Of a stretch of 64,000 nucleotides of DNA, positions 32,372 to 42,514 are shown piece after piece; within the stretch, counting starts at the first letter, position 1, and each line of letters begins with the position of its first letter. The position numbers and the translations under genes were made by a program. The notes beneath the pieces are model-generated. The model was not told the origin of the DNA, made no database searches, and was given only the letters and a program-made list of their open reading frames with translations. The stretch lies in the NCBI GenBank assembly GCA_933822405.4, contig CAKOGP040001980.1:396258-460257 (forward strand), in the 5' to 3' direction. This DNA is from Cylindrotheca closterium (taxonomy: Eukaryota > Bacillariophyta > Bacillariophyceae > Bacillariales > Bacillariaceae).

Positions 32372-32817
32372 AGAACAATGAGTTCAGGACTGGGACGATT
32401 GAATGTCCCGTGTGGATGGCACGGCCTTCGAACATGTCCAGCATTGAACAAAGGTGAAAATTGGCACTTTCTAACGACCCCTTTCGAGTGTTTCTATCTG
32501 GAGGCAACAGAAAGTACAGCTGAAGAAAAAGACCTGTTTCGAGTTTACTCTATTCGTCGTCCAAGAATATGCTCTGTTTCAAAAAGATGAAGTTGCTTTG
32601 GTATTTCAAATAGATACCAACAAAGAGAGAGCGAGACTTGTCAAACTTAGGCCAAGGAGACATACCAAGGAGTCCAATAACCACACCGTTCTTTGCACTT
32701 GTACCTGCACTGTATGTTCCTGAAAAAATGGCATCACTCCAATCATCAAATAATCATCATCGTCGGCTTCATGGCAGACAATATCACAAGAACGGTCCCC
32801 TAGTGAGCGATCAGTCG
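32372..32817. other. Intergenic, no supported gene
   Basis: 446 bp after the helicase. A minus-strand frame (32606-32821) has no ATG and overlaps the end of the next gene; I do not support it. Confidence 0.45.
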
Positions 32818-33317
32818 TCACATGACAAGAATCAGAGCATTCCCTGCAGCTTCCCTAATCAGTGTTTCAGTGTTTCCAGCACCTGGATTTGCACCTCCGT
32901 TCCAAAAGTTGGCTTCCGGAACATTGGGAAGTTGAGCGCTTTCACCTCCATTGTATCCTGTACAGAGTGATCCAAAATCATCGCAACACCGTGATCCGTC
33001 CCAATAAAAAACGATCAAAGTAACTTCATCAAAGCTACCAGCGTGAATGGCATAGGGAGCAGTGGTTTCAATACTGACATCTCTTACTTCGTCAATTGTG
33101 ACATGATTTGAGAAGACGTCAATCGACCTGTCATTCTGGTCACATTCAAGTGAGTTGCACTTGAGCGTGTATTCGCAAGGTCTAATATTTGGATGCCAAG
33201 TTATCATCGGTTGCAGGAAGAACTTCCCCGAAACGAAATGAGAGGCATAGAACCAATCATAACCCTCCACAAAATATTTGAGTTTCACGTTGAAGCTGTC
33301 AACTGCAGAAGCAGAAT
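32818..33317 (-). CDS. Probable 3' exon of an unknown gene
   Basis: A coding-like exon of 166 codons plus stop that begins after an acceptor (TTGGCAG) at 33318 and ends at TGA 32818. It has no ATG of its own. A tiny upstream exon (ATGATAG before GTGACT, near 33400) would keep the frame, but this is weak. The protein has two or three Cys pairs (CEYTLKCNSLEC, CCDDFGSLC) and Asp-rich segments, so it is probably extracellular. The family is not recognised. Confidence 0.4.
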
Positions 33318-33597
33318 CTGCCAATAACGAGAATAGGTTACAGAATTGAGCATCATGTTACAATCAACTACTGTCGACACTCCGGAGTTGGAGGGAGTCA
33401 CCTATCATTCTTTTCAAGGTATAATTATGTAGAACTATTGAAGTAGTACTCAATTCCGTGTTGTTATGAGTATTGCTTGAAAGAGGTGTGGGATAGGCTC
33501 GCGCGGCCTTCTGCGCACGGATTTTAAAACACTCTCACCTCTCACCTATTACAGGATTGTGTGCGAATGCATCTACTAGAGGCAACTCGATCGAAGC

Positions 33598-34140
33598 ATG
33601 GAGACTTCCAACTCTGACGATGACCACACAGCTCATTCAACTGAGAGCGATCCCGAAATTTGTATAATTGTAGAACCAACACCACAAGAAGATGGAAAGA
33701 ATGAAGTTTTGCTGGTCGCCTGTGGATGATATTGGACTGGGCAACTCAAGTATCAGCGCCTCGATGGAGTTGTTGCGGTCATTGCAGGATACATGGGTGG
33801 GAAACAACCTAATCCATCCTACGAAGAGTTGTTCGATTATGCTGAAGCATTGTGGATAGAATTTGACCCTCGAGAAGTATCATGCCAGCAACTGTTGCAA
33901 GCTTGGAAAAAGATGCATTCCCCCAAAAAGCAAAACCTTCGATACCGATCTGCCATTTGGTATCTGACTGAAGATCAGAAGGTTACGGCAACGAAAGCAG
34001 TAGACGAATGGAAAGCTGAACTTCATCCTATTCAGTTGTTTACATCCGCCGAGTCGGCATCGGGACTCGACTTTTATCGCGCCGAAGGGTATCATCAAGA
34101 TTACTACTTGAGAACGGGCCAAGCGAGATTTGTCTCGTAA
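33598..34140 (+). CDS. msrA: Selenoprotein MsrA-like methionine sulfoxide reductase (in-frame TGA at the catalytic site)
   Basis: If TGA 33727-33729 is read as selenocysteine, one frame runs from ATG 33598 to TAA 34138-34140, 180 residues with Sec at 44. The family's catalytic motif GCFW appears here as G-Sec-YW (VACG-TGA-YWTGQ). Downstream MsrA signatures are intact: IAGYMGGKQPNPSY, then the (D)P...LLQAW and H(S/D)P region, RYRSAIWYL, and the C-terminal AEGYHQDYY. MsrA reduces free or protein methionine-S-sulfoxide. A start after the stop (ATG 33793) would lack the active site. An acidic N-terminus with no leader suggests the cytosol. Algal MsrA selenoproteins are known. The alternative, a nonsense-mutated gene, is less likely because the stop sits exactly on the catalytic residue. 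Confidence 0.85.
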
Positions 34141-34191
34141 GAGTGAGTCAAGCTTACAATCTTTTGATCTCCGATTGTGGTGGTGAATAAG

Positions 34192-34256
34192 AAGAGCGAA
34201 CAAAGAATGACGGATTGGGCTCACCGTGTGACACCCCAATCCCGAGAGAAGCTCTT
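34192..34256 (+). promoter_or_regulatory. Candidate SECIS element of the MsrA mRNA
   Basis: About 50-115 nt after the MsrA stop. AAGAGC (34192-34197) pairs with GCTCTT (34251-34256) as helix I. An internal loop follows, then ATGA (34207-34210), then an 8-bp perfect helix GGATTGGG (34212-34219) with CCCAATCC (34235-34242), with GA at 34244-34245 opposite ATGA. The apical part holds CTCACC and a small GTG-TGA-CAC hairpin. There is no AA in the apical loop; the CC could be the rarer CC-type. The 3' side is CGAG rather than the usual KGAW, so this is a candidate. Confidence 0.5.
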
Positions 34257-34661
34257 TCGATTGCCACCATGGAATGAGTTCTACGACCAAACATTATTTT
34301 GGTGGAAAGTGAGAGATTGGAATTTGTGCTACAACGCCCCTACTCTCGATTGTTATTAGGTGATGTGCCACAAGGAGCATTGTTTGGTGAATTCGGACTC
34401 AAACTGACAAGAAATCGAAAAGAGCGAGCCAATACCGCATCAAATACCATGAACAACTGCACGAAAATTGAATGGTCTATCGTCATATTCAATATGTTGC
34501 CGAATTGTCCGTTGGTACATCTGCAGTAGAAGCGCCTTGACTACCGCAAAGACTTGGCAAGCAAATCGTAACCTAGGTGGTTATTTATAACGTACAGTTT
34601 CGCACCTACAGACCTTACGAGATTAAAAGCATCAATGAACCAACATGGTATGGTCAACCTC
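34257..34661. other. Intergenic, no gene seen
   Basis: 405 bp after the SECIS-like hairpin. No supported gene or element. Confidence 0.45.
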
Positions 34662-36296
34662 TTACTTGGCAAAGTTACTCTTGATACGGGACAAAATATA
34701 GTCGCCAGCCGTGATAGGTTCTTGGGCGCCATCGGTTTCAATCAAAACAGACTTGTCTGCTTGCGCAAAGAAAGCAATACTATATCTGGAGGAAGGAGGA
34801 GTGCACTCTGCTGGAGTCGGCATTCGCACCCGATGCAAATTAGAGTACAATCGGCCATTGCTCCAACGCGCTAGCATATCACCAATGTTGACAGCAATCC
34901 CACCCTCGACTGGATCAATGGGAGTCCATCGGGCGCCATCTTTGGTGGCATCTTGAGGGTTGGACATGCACTCGAGCCCCGCCTGTCCAACACGTTGGAA
35001 CAACAGCGTCAAGCAGTCCCAATCAGTATGGGCACCAGCTCTCCAGTAAATACGCCCATTGTCATCTGGCGTGGTCAATTGTTTGGCGGTTTCGGCATCC
35101 ATTGGTGTGTAGTGCAGCATGCGAAGCGTACATTGGCCATCTGAAACGCCCAAGCTATCGTTACACGTTGTACGGAGTAATTGTAAGGTTGCGAATCATA
35201 GTAGCTATTTTCCAAATTTCATAAAATCAACTTACTTGTGCGCCTTGGATAGCGTTCCTGGCTTCAGGTTGGGACAAGCTCGTGGTTCCAATAGATCCAT
35301 GAGCCGATTGGCCAGTTTGTGGCATTGCGAGGCGAGTCGTTCCGAAACCTCTCGAAAGTCGCCAGGTGTTGTAGGCCATCGGCCATCCATTACTCCTTCT
35401 CGAAATGTAATTTGCATGCTTTCCTTTTGGTCCGCCGTCCCGGTAGATGGTCGAACTTGGCTCATATATTCGTAGCCTGAATTCAGCTGACGAGCAAACG
35501 GGGACATGGCTTCCTTTTCCGCTTGCTCCTGCGAATAAAACGTGGCGGAAGCTTCAAAGGCTGCATCAATATCACTCTGTGGAATGCCATGCCCCACCAA
35601 GCTGAAAAACCCGACAGTCGTTGCGGCATTCCATAGACGTTCGGCAATTTCGTCATCGGATCCTTGCGAGAGGTCAATGACAGGTACCGAGTAATCTCCA
35701 CTTTTTGCAGCAGCTGCAGATCCGATTCCACTAGTAAATAAAGATCGTTCTGTTTCAATATCAGCATTGGCTTGAAATGAGTTATCTGCAGATGGCGGTG
35801 GACACCCCTTCCAAATTCCACTTTCTCGGTGGACTTTCATGGCATGTTCACTGAGCAATGGACCGATGCATTCCATCGGACGTATTCCATTTCCCATGGA
35901 ATAGAGTGTTTCAACAGGAATATCAAAGCCTCCTGGTCCGGAAAGAGTCTCCAATTGTTTGGCCGAAGCTCCATACACGATGCGACTTACACCCGACCAG
36001 TAAATGGCACCCGCACACATGACACAGGGTTCTGTCGAAGTGTAAAGGGTACAGGTCTTTCGGATATCCAGATCGATCGTAGTGGAAATCTTGCGAACGA
36101 GCTCCATTTCGGCATGCTTTGTCACGTCCCCCGCACCGCCTCGTTCTTTCTTGGCCTTGCTACCATTATGAGCCTCGGCCAGAATTTCTCCCTTGGAGTT
36201 TGCCAATACAGCACCAAATGGCATGCATCCAGCATCTACTGCTTTCTGACTCTCATTAATAGCTGCTTGTAGGGACGATTCATCAGTTGACATCAT
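34662..36296 (-). CDS. Nucleoside deaminase fused to an IPNS-like 2OG-Fe(II) dioxygenase
   Basis: Exons 36296-35236 and 35154-34662 give 517 residues (donor GTAAGT, acceptor CGATAG). Residues 1-165: a zinc deaminase of the cytidine/guanine/tRNA-adenosine class, with CMPFGAVLA, HAEMEL and PCVMCAGAIYW. Residues about 205-517: a non-heme iron dioxygenase of the isopenicillin-N-synthase/DIOX type, with VPVIDLSQG, GFFSLVGHGIP, iron triad HTDWD and distal His in NLHRVRM, and RYSIAFF (Arg for 2-oxoglutarate). Both sets of catalytic residues are intact. It could couple base deamination to oxidation, as in nucleobase salvage (inference: thymine hydroxylase is IPNS-like). Substrate is unknown. Diverges from the SDR gene. 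Confidence 0.85.
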
Positions 36297-36706
36297 GGCT
36301 TTGTTGCTTTCTAATAGTAGTAACGATGGAAAGCGGTGTAACGCAGGAACATCCCTACGAAAATTCCATGAACGCGATCTTCAGCAAGTTCCCAAACCGA
36401 TGATGAAGTTTGAAGTTGGTGTGATTCTTGAGAGATCGAAGCAGTCCGTCAAATTTGGTATCTTTTTCATTTCCCGACGCCGGATAGGCGGATCTGGCCT
36501 CCACGTCACCCCCTCAAAGGGTTCTGATTTCAGATTTTTCTCAACCAACGCGTGACGCGTGACTGAATGGATTCGAATCGATTCGATGATGATATTTATT
36601 CCACTCTATTCCTCGCATTCCGGTCTACACTTGCAGCAGAGGAGTGTATTAACCACAGAGCAGCTATAACAACGACAACAAAGACAACAAAGACAACAAA
36701 GAGATT
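36297..36706. promoter_or_regulatory. Divergent intergenic region, deaminase-dioxygenase / SDR
   Basis: 410 bp between outward starts. Just before the SDR ATG there are three tandem ACAACAAAG-like units (about 36670-36700), probably in the 5' UTR. Confidence 0.5.
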
Positions 36707-37777
36707 ATGAATGTTGCCAAAGGAATCGGTGCTTCCGCTGCCATCTTGGGTGCCTCTGCCCTCTTGCTTCGTCACAGCATCTCACGAAAATGGATTGACT
36801 ATCGTGCTTGTCAGAGAGACTTGGATTTGAATGACAAGGTCTATGTAATCACCGGTGGCAACACGGGTCTGGGATATGAGACAGCAAAGGACTTGGCCGA
36901 ACGTGGGGCCACTGTGGTGATCGCCTGTCGTGATATGGAAAAGGGATTCGAAGCCATGGAAAGTATAATGAAGGCGACTGGCAATCCAGATGTGGAATGC
37001 CTCGAGCTGGATTTATGTTCTTTGGCGAGTGTTCGTGAATTTGTCAAAACCATTCAATCTCACAGACAATATTCCACTATCGACGGCTTGATATTGAATG
37101 CTGGAGTTTGGGTGCCTCCTGCAGAAACCGCTACCAGTGATGATGCTGACGAATCAGAACCCCTCGCATCATCCCCCACGAAGACCCAAGATGGATACGA
37201 GATTCATTTTGGTGTCAATCACCTGGGACACTTTTTTTTGGCCAACAGTTTGGTCGAGAATGTTAAAAAGTCAGGAGACGGCCGCATTGTCTTCGTGGCA
37301 TCCTCCCTCTTGAAATCGGGAAAGCTCAACTTTGAAGCCTATGACCACATTTACTCAGCTCGCCAGATTCCTCCAGGCGAAAAGAAGGGATTTGCCCCGC
37401 CCGCCTATTGCGATTCCAAGCTCTTTAATGCCCTCACCTGCAAGCAACTGGCAACCATTCTTCCACCAGAAGTCACTACGTATTCGGTCTGCCCTGGATT
37501 CTGTCGTTCGGAATTGGGCCGTCATGCCAATCTGGGCATGGTCAAAAAGATGTTGGCGACACCCATCATGAGACTCATTCAAAGAACCACAACGCAAGGA
37601 GCCCAAAATATTGTATTTTGCGCATTAGAAGATAAGAAGAATCTAAAGTCGGGAGCTTGTTATGCTGACGGGGAGATTTCGAAAAAGCTAGCCAAACATG
37701 TCGATAGTTTTGGTATCATGGGACCAAAGTCAGTATGGAGCGTTTCGGATATGCTAGTCAAGGATGCGGCGAAGTGA
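36707..37777 (+). CDS. Short-chain dehydrogenase/reductase (retinol dehydrogenase-like)
   Basis: 356 residues, single exon. A short hydrophobic N-terminus (GASAAILGASALLL) could be a membrane anchor. Rossmann motif TGGNTGLG, DLxxR-like ACRDMEKG, NAGVW, NHLGHFF, VASSLL and the active-site YCDSK (YxxxK) are all present. Substrate is unknown; similar proteins use retinol, chlorophyll precursors or lipids. It ends about 100 bp before the sequence gap. Confidence 0.88.
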   Translation: MNVAKGIGASAAILGASALLLRHSISRKWIDYRACQRDLDLNDKVYVITGGNTGLGYETAKDLAERGATVVIACRDMEKGFEAMESIMKATGNPDVECLELDLCSLASVREFVKTIQSHRQYSTIDGLILNAGVWVPPAETATSDDADESEPLASSPTKTQDGYEIHFGVNHLGHFFLANSLVENVKKSGDGRIVFVASSLLKSGKLNFEAYDHIYSARQIPPGEKKGFAPPAYCDSKLFNALTCKQLATILPPEVTTYSVCPGFCRSELGRHANLGMVKKMLATPIMRLIQRTTTQGAQNIVFCALEDKKNLKSGACYADGEISKKLAKHVDSFGIMGPKSVWSVSDMLVKDAAK

Positions 37778-37875
37778 AAAGATACATATGAACCATGCGG
37801 CAAAATCGTGCTTGTAACTGCAAATCTTGCAACACCCGTTGATGTTGCAGTAGAATCATAGATTAAATGTTTTTA

Positions 37876-38243
37876 NNNNNNNNNNNNNNNNNNNNNNNNN
37901 NNNNNNNNNNNNNNNNNNNNNNNNNNNNNNNNNNNNNNNNNNNNNNNNNNNNNNNNNNNNNNNNNNNNNNNNNNNNNNNNNNNNNNNNNNNNNNNNNNNN
38001 NNNNNNNNNNNNNNNNNNNNNNNNNNNNNNNNNNNNNNNNNNNNNNNNNNNNNNNNNNNNNNNNNNNNNNNNNNNNNNNNNNNNNNNNNNNNNNNNNNNN
38101 NNNNNNNNNNNNNNNNNNNNNNNNNNNNNNNNNNNNNNNNNNNNNNNNNNNNNNNNNNNNNNNNNNNNNNNNNNNNNNNNNNNNNNNNNNNNNNNNNNNN
38201 NNNNNNNNNNNNNNNNNNNNNNNNNNNNNNNNNNNNNNNNNNN
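37876..38243. other. Assembly gap (368 Ns)
   Basis: Unknown sequence. It hides the 3' end of the TcdA-type gene on the minus strand. Confidence 1.
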
Positions 38244-39381
38244 AGATCGCCGGATGCAATCATGGAAACAATTTGTCCTGCGGCCACTGTTAGGAGGTGC
38301 AATCAATAGAAATGTATGAGAAAATGAATGTGCTGCATTTGTACCAAGGTACGGCAATCAAAGACTGAGTCTAGAAATGGCCCAACTTACCAAATCCAGA
38401 AGTTCCAGTCACAAAGACACCAGTACCCAAAGCTCCATCACATCGTCGTAAGGAAGATGAACCCTCTCCTTTGGGAAGCGTCTTTTGTGGTTCTGTCGAA
38501 ATGACAGCTTGGATATTCCATTTCTTGGGTGGTTTCACGAGCTTCTTTTTCAGTAAATTGGCTGGTACTCCAGCTTCAAACCCATGGAACTTGCGCAAAT
38601 TTTTTCGACAATTGCTGAGCAGTGGATCATTATTCACCCTAGTCAAGTCTTCGCAGACAAAGGCACAAGGATCGGTTCTCCCTGCCGATCCTCCACAGGT
38701 CACAATGGGTATTTGATATCTGCAACATGCCGCAATCATTGCACATTTCCCCTTTGCTCCATCCATCGCATCCAGACATGCCGTCAGATTGGGTATGGAA
38801 GTCAATATCTCATCCACGTTGTCGGGCGACACAAAATCATGAATCAATGTAATGTTGCAGTTGGGATTGATGTCTCGAAAGCGCCTTGCCATTTCGTCAA
38901 TTTTAAAATTGCCAATGGTACTGGCCATGGCGTGCATTTGGCGGTTGGTATTGCTAATGCAAATATCGTCCAGATCAATCAATACCAAATTGCCAATCCC
39001 TGACCGACAAAGCGCTTCGGCCGCCCAACTCCCAACTCCTCCCAGACCCACAACGACCACCGTAGCTTGCGTCAATCGATCGACAACTTGCAAATGAGGA
39101 GCAATTGAAGTGTCGATATCATCTTGATTATTGGGTTCTGCATAGAGTCGGCCTACTCCAGCAAATCTTAAGTTTCGTTGTTCTCGGGCTTCATCTTCGT
39201 CTTCTATTGGTGATGATACTTGTTCGTCGCTGGCATCATCACCACTTTGTCTCAACAATAATAAGCTTTCGTGTCGAAAAGTAGATGATCGACTCCAGCC
39301 TGTCTCCACAAACGAAAAAGCCAATATTATGGAATGTTGCAGAAAAAACAGGGACAAGAGCAGCGGTAACCTGGGAATCAT
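38244..39381 (-). CDS. tcdA: TcdA-type tRNA threonylcarbamoyladenosine dehydratase, 3' end in gap
   Basis: Exon 1 is 39381-38391 and exon 2 starts at 38286 and runs into the gap at 38243 (donor GTAAGT, acceptor AACAG). E1-like ThiF/MoeB fold: RFAGVGRLY, VVGLGGVGSWAAEAL (ATP loop), LIDLDDICISNTNRQ, CLDAMDGAKGK and TCGGSAGRTDP, as in TcdA/CsdL, which cyclises t6A37 in tRNA. The N-terminus is a signal sequence (MIPRLPLLLSLFFLQHSIILA) ending before FSFVETGW, which fits a diatom plastid leader. Exon 2 continues VAAGQIVSMIASGD. The final residues are missing. Confidence 0.82.
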
Positions 39382-39720
39382 TTTGGTTGGCGTTTTTTGA
39401 TGTTGTTCCTGATGTCGAAGAGAAGAGTCAACGACACATCATCAAAATGAGTGGCAAAAAATATGAGTTCGACAAACACCGGGTTCCTCGGACAAAATAG
39501 TGTCCGTTATAGGCAAGAATCAGAATTTCGCTTCCTTGATGCAACATCAATCAACACGTTGCTACAAGGAAGGAAATGGTATCAATACTTGCCCCTGTCT
39601 CGATTGCAACAACATAATCTGCTATCCTTCTTCTTCATCGCTACGCGATACTCGGTGTTCACACGCATTGAACCCATCATTCTGCAGCTGGAAATATTTT
39701 ACTCAACACTCGACATCAAA
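39382..39720. promoter_or_regulatory. Divergent intergenic region, tcdA / PSI-domain protein
   Basis: 339 bp between outward starts. The plus-strand frame is open upstream of 39721, but the signal peptide shows that 39721 is the start. I see no recognisable element. Confidence 0.45.
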
Positions 39721-41370
39721 ATGATGAAGAATCTGTCATTCCTTTTACTCGTGTTTCTTTCACGAGCTAAGGCCAACTTTGAAATGGGCGTCACTGGAGC
39801 ATTGGACCAGGACGACAATACTCAATACCATATGGAGGTTACCGGAGGATTTGACTTCGAGGGCCTAACAAGTTCTTGTGGTTCCATGACGGACTGCGGA
39901 GCGTGCACCAATACGTATTCCTGTCACTGGTGCAGTCATGACAATGCGTGTCATGCCAAGGGCAGCTGGAGGGGTTGCTCATGGGGTGCCACCTGTTCTG
40001 CCCCAGAACCACAAGGCTGCACTGCCCATACTACGTGTTCTGATTGTGCACTGGCGTCTCATACTTGCCATTGGTGCGCCTTTGACAATGCCTGTCATGC
40101 CGTTGGTAGTCCGCATGGATGTGCTGCCGGAGTGGACTGTTATTCGAATGAAATATGTCGGCGCAAAGAACCACAGAAATTTCAGAGGATTGTCACCGAA
40201 ATGCCAATGGGATTTATTGCTTTTGTAGTACTTGTCAGTTTCGTCTTGATTGTTTCCCTGTCGCTGTGCCTTGGCTTGCTGGGCACTATGTGCGGCGGCT
40301 ACCAGGATGTGGATAGTACGAATGAACCAGCATCCACGCCATCATCAATCACTGGAATTAACATGAATCAAATGGCAGCGACAGATCCAGCTTATACAGC
40401 GGTAGCAACTGAAGCACCAGAAGGATCATCATCTCAAATGGAACAAGGCGAAAATATCAATGGTCCAGCACAACAGACTGGTGATGACGACGGAATACCC
40501 AACCAAGATCAATCCACAATAGTTGAAGGAACAGACGATCCAATGCATCCACTCGATGTTGCTGGAAGTTCTAGCAACTATGTTCAGATGGCTGAAAATG
40601 CAGAGGAGGAGGAACCAAATGAAACGGCCCGCCTACTGGAGGATCCTCCTGGCATTATTGCCACTCCTCCTCCGACAGGCCCACGGCGGATGCGCAAAGT
40701 TCCTCGGACATGCCGAATGATACAGATTGTATCCGTTTTGTTGGTCCTCTTGCTGGCGTCCATGTCCGTCTATTTCTTTCCGGTCATGCCAACCTTTTCA
40801 GTCTGCAACGACTCGATCGGTTGGCGTAGGATCATTGAACACATTATTGCCATGAGGATTGACGCCAGTTTTGAAGTTTTGATTTCCCTCTCCAACAAAA
40901 ATCGGATTGCCGTGGCCTTGGATCGAGGCAATGGGACCTTTCAGTTTGATGGTCGACCACTTGGAACCTTTGTCATTCCACCCGTGACTGTGGAAAGTAT
41001 GGCCATTTCGGATCTCATGATTCTTGCCAAGGCGTCTCCAGATCGGCATCAAGCCTTGAAAATTGTCCAAGCCTTTCGAAATGGGCACTTGATATTGGAT
41101 GCCGATTTTGATGCTACCATCCGACTGCCGTGGTTCTTCAATTACACTAGAAACATTACCGTCAATCACTATTTGGTGGATGTGACGGCACCCAAAGATC
41201 GAACACTGTGTCAATGTCAAGATGACACCAAGAATTCTACTACTCCTGAATTTCTTTTGGATTTGATACCAGAGTTTGATGAACTAATGTCGGATTTGGA
41301 TCATGAAAATGATTCTTCGTTCGTACACAACGGGGAAGTTGCACCATATGGAAGCCAAGCGCTAAATTAA
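39721..41370 (+). CDS. PSI-domain transmembrane protein with LEA2-like C-terminal domain
   Basis: 549 residues from the ATG that begins the signal peptide (MMKNLSFLLLVFLSRAKANF). Two tandem Cys-rich PSI-like modules, each with a CxxC...C(H)WC core: CGACTNTYSCHWCSHDNAC and CSDCALASHTCHWCAFDNAC. Then a transmembrane helix (MGFIAFVVLVSFVLIVSLSL), an acidic/Pro cytosolic loop, a second hydrophobic segment (IVSVLLVLLLASMSVYFF) and a LEA2-like beta domain (about 400-520; weakly supported). N-glycosylation sites (NYTRN, NITV) fit a lumenal or extracellular end. Function is unknown. Its stop is 16 bp from that of the convergent ALKBH6 gene. Confidence 0.72.
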   Translation: MMKNLSFLLLVFLSRAKANFEMGVTGALDQDDNTQYHMEVTGGFDFEGLTSSCGSMTDCGACTNTYSCHWCSHDNACHAKGSWRGCSWGATCSAPEPQGCTAHTTCSDCALASHTCHWCAFDNACHAVGSPHGCAAGVDCYSNEICRRKEPQKFQRIVTEMPMGFIAFVVLVSFVLIVSLSLCLGLLGTMCGGYQDVDSTNEPASTPSSITGINMNQMAATDPAYTAVATEAPEGSSSQMEQGENINGPAQQTGDDDGIPNQDQSTIVEGTDDPMHPLDVAGSSSNYVQMAENAEEEEPNETARLLEDPPGIIATPPPTGPRRMRKVPRTCRMIQIVSVLLVLLLASMSVYFFPVMPTFSVCNDSIGWRRIIEHIIAMRIDASFEVLISLSNKNRIAVALDRGNGTFQFDGRPLGTFVIPPVTVESMAISDLMILAKASPDRHQALKIVQAFRNGHLILDADFDATIRLPWFFNYTRNITVNHYLVDVTAPKDRTLCQCQDDTKNSTTPEFLLDLIPEFDELMSDLDHENDSSFVHNGEVAPYGSQALN

Positions 41371-41386
41371 AAACTATGTTTTACTA

Positions 41387-42514
41387 TTACGGATGGGATT
41401 CATTCTTCTTGTGGCGAAATGTCAAGCTGAAACGGTGGCCTCTAGGTATCACTGTTTCCGTCGGTGCATTGAGACATTTGTTGGTAGTAATGTCCGTTAG
41501 AACATCCATCGGTATACTGTGGCAGTATTCCAGATATCTGAAGCCAGAACATAGAGGAAAGCAAGTGTGAGATTGCTGTCATAGCAACAGGCAAAAGCAA
41601 AAGTTAGTACCCAAAAATCCTTACGCTTCATCCTCAAATACAATCATGGATCCAGGTTCCAAGAGCACTTGGATTGGCCCATTTTCACCAGAAGCCGAAC
41701 CACCAATTTCATTGGCTGACAATCGTTTGGTGAATTCCAAGACCACGCTACTCATTAGGGATATTGTCGCTGTCCGACTAGCATAGGTGGGACCATCGGT
41801 ATGGGGCAAAATCCCCTGTCCTGGCAGGTATTCATTCAACAAGACGTGATTGGGTGGCTCGTCCACGGAAAAAATTCCTTGGTCCACCAATAGGTTGGCA
41901 ATTTCCAATAAGGGTCCCACCAGTGGGGTGTCCTTGGTTTCTCCAAACATGGACACCTTTCGTTTTCCATACTTCATGGTCTTCCACTCGGCAAAACCGG
42001 AATCTCCTAGTGGCAGATTCTTGAGCCACTCTTCCAGAGTCTGAAGATTGTTGATCGATTGGGACGAGTAATATACTGTCTTTGGATCATGGAGGATGGT
42101 TTGTAGATTCAGGGTTTCCATGGTCAAGGGACCCTCTGAAGGCGACCACTGGGGAAACCTACTTTTCATATTCTTGCTCGATGATGATTCCACAATATTT
42201 CCATCACTAACGTGAGTGTTCTGTCCGGCTTTTTGTTTCTCCTTTCGCATCAGACTAGCAAAATCTATGCTTGCTGCCTTTGGATCCTGGAGGATGGTTT
42301 CTAGGTTCACGGCTCCCATGGCCAAGGTACTACTTTCTGAAGGGGACCACTGGGGAAGATTTTTCGCATCCTTGCTCGATGATGATGATGATGATGATTT
42401 CATAGTGTCTCCATCATCAACGTGAATGGTCTGGGTGTTTGTTGGTACTCGTTTCTTCTTGGCTTTTTGTTTCTCCTTTCGCATCAAACTAGCAAAATCT
42501 ATGGGTGTTGCCAT
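41387..42514 (-). CDS. ALKBH6: ALKBH6-type AlkB-like 2OG-Fe(II) dioxygenase with duplicated N-terminus
   Basis: Exons 42514-41625 and 41537-41387 give 346 residues (donor GTAAGG, acceptor GGCTTCAG). Catalytic domain: NHVLLNEYLPGQGILPHTDGP (HxD iron ligands), ATISLMSSVVLEF, distal His in YCHSIPMDVL and C-terminal RGHRFSLTFR, as in ALKBH6. The N-terminal third is a tandem duplication: two copies of IDFASLMRKEKQKA followed by PQWSPSE and a TIL-DPK block. These copies are not part of the AlkB fold. The frame extends upstream of 42514, but ATG 42514 begins the first repeat. Substrate unknown; a nucleic-acid repair role is inferred from family. Confidence 0.87.

Noticed and set aside
32606..32821. 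Hydrophobic minus-strand frame after the unknown exon
   Set aside because: No ATG, no splice site that joins it in frame, and the previous frame already ends in a stop.
33793..34140. Shorter MsrA fragment starting at ATG 33793
   Set aside because: It lacks the catalytic segment. The upstream frame is open through a TGA at the catalytic site to ATG 33598, so the Sec reading explains the sequence better.
37876..38243. Frames reported across the Ns
   Set aside because: The gap has no sequence; only the TcdA exon that enters it is supported.
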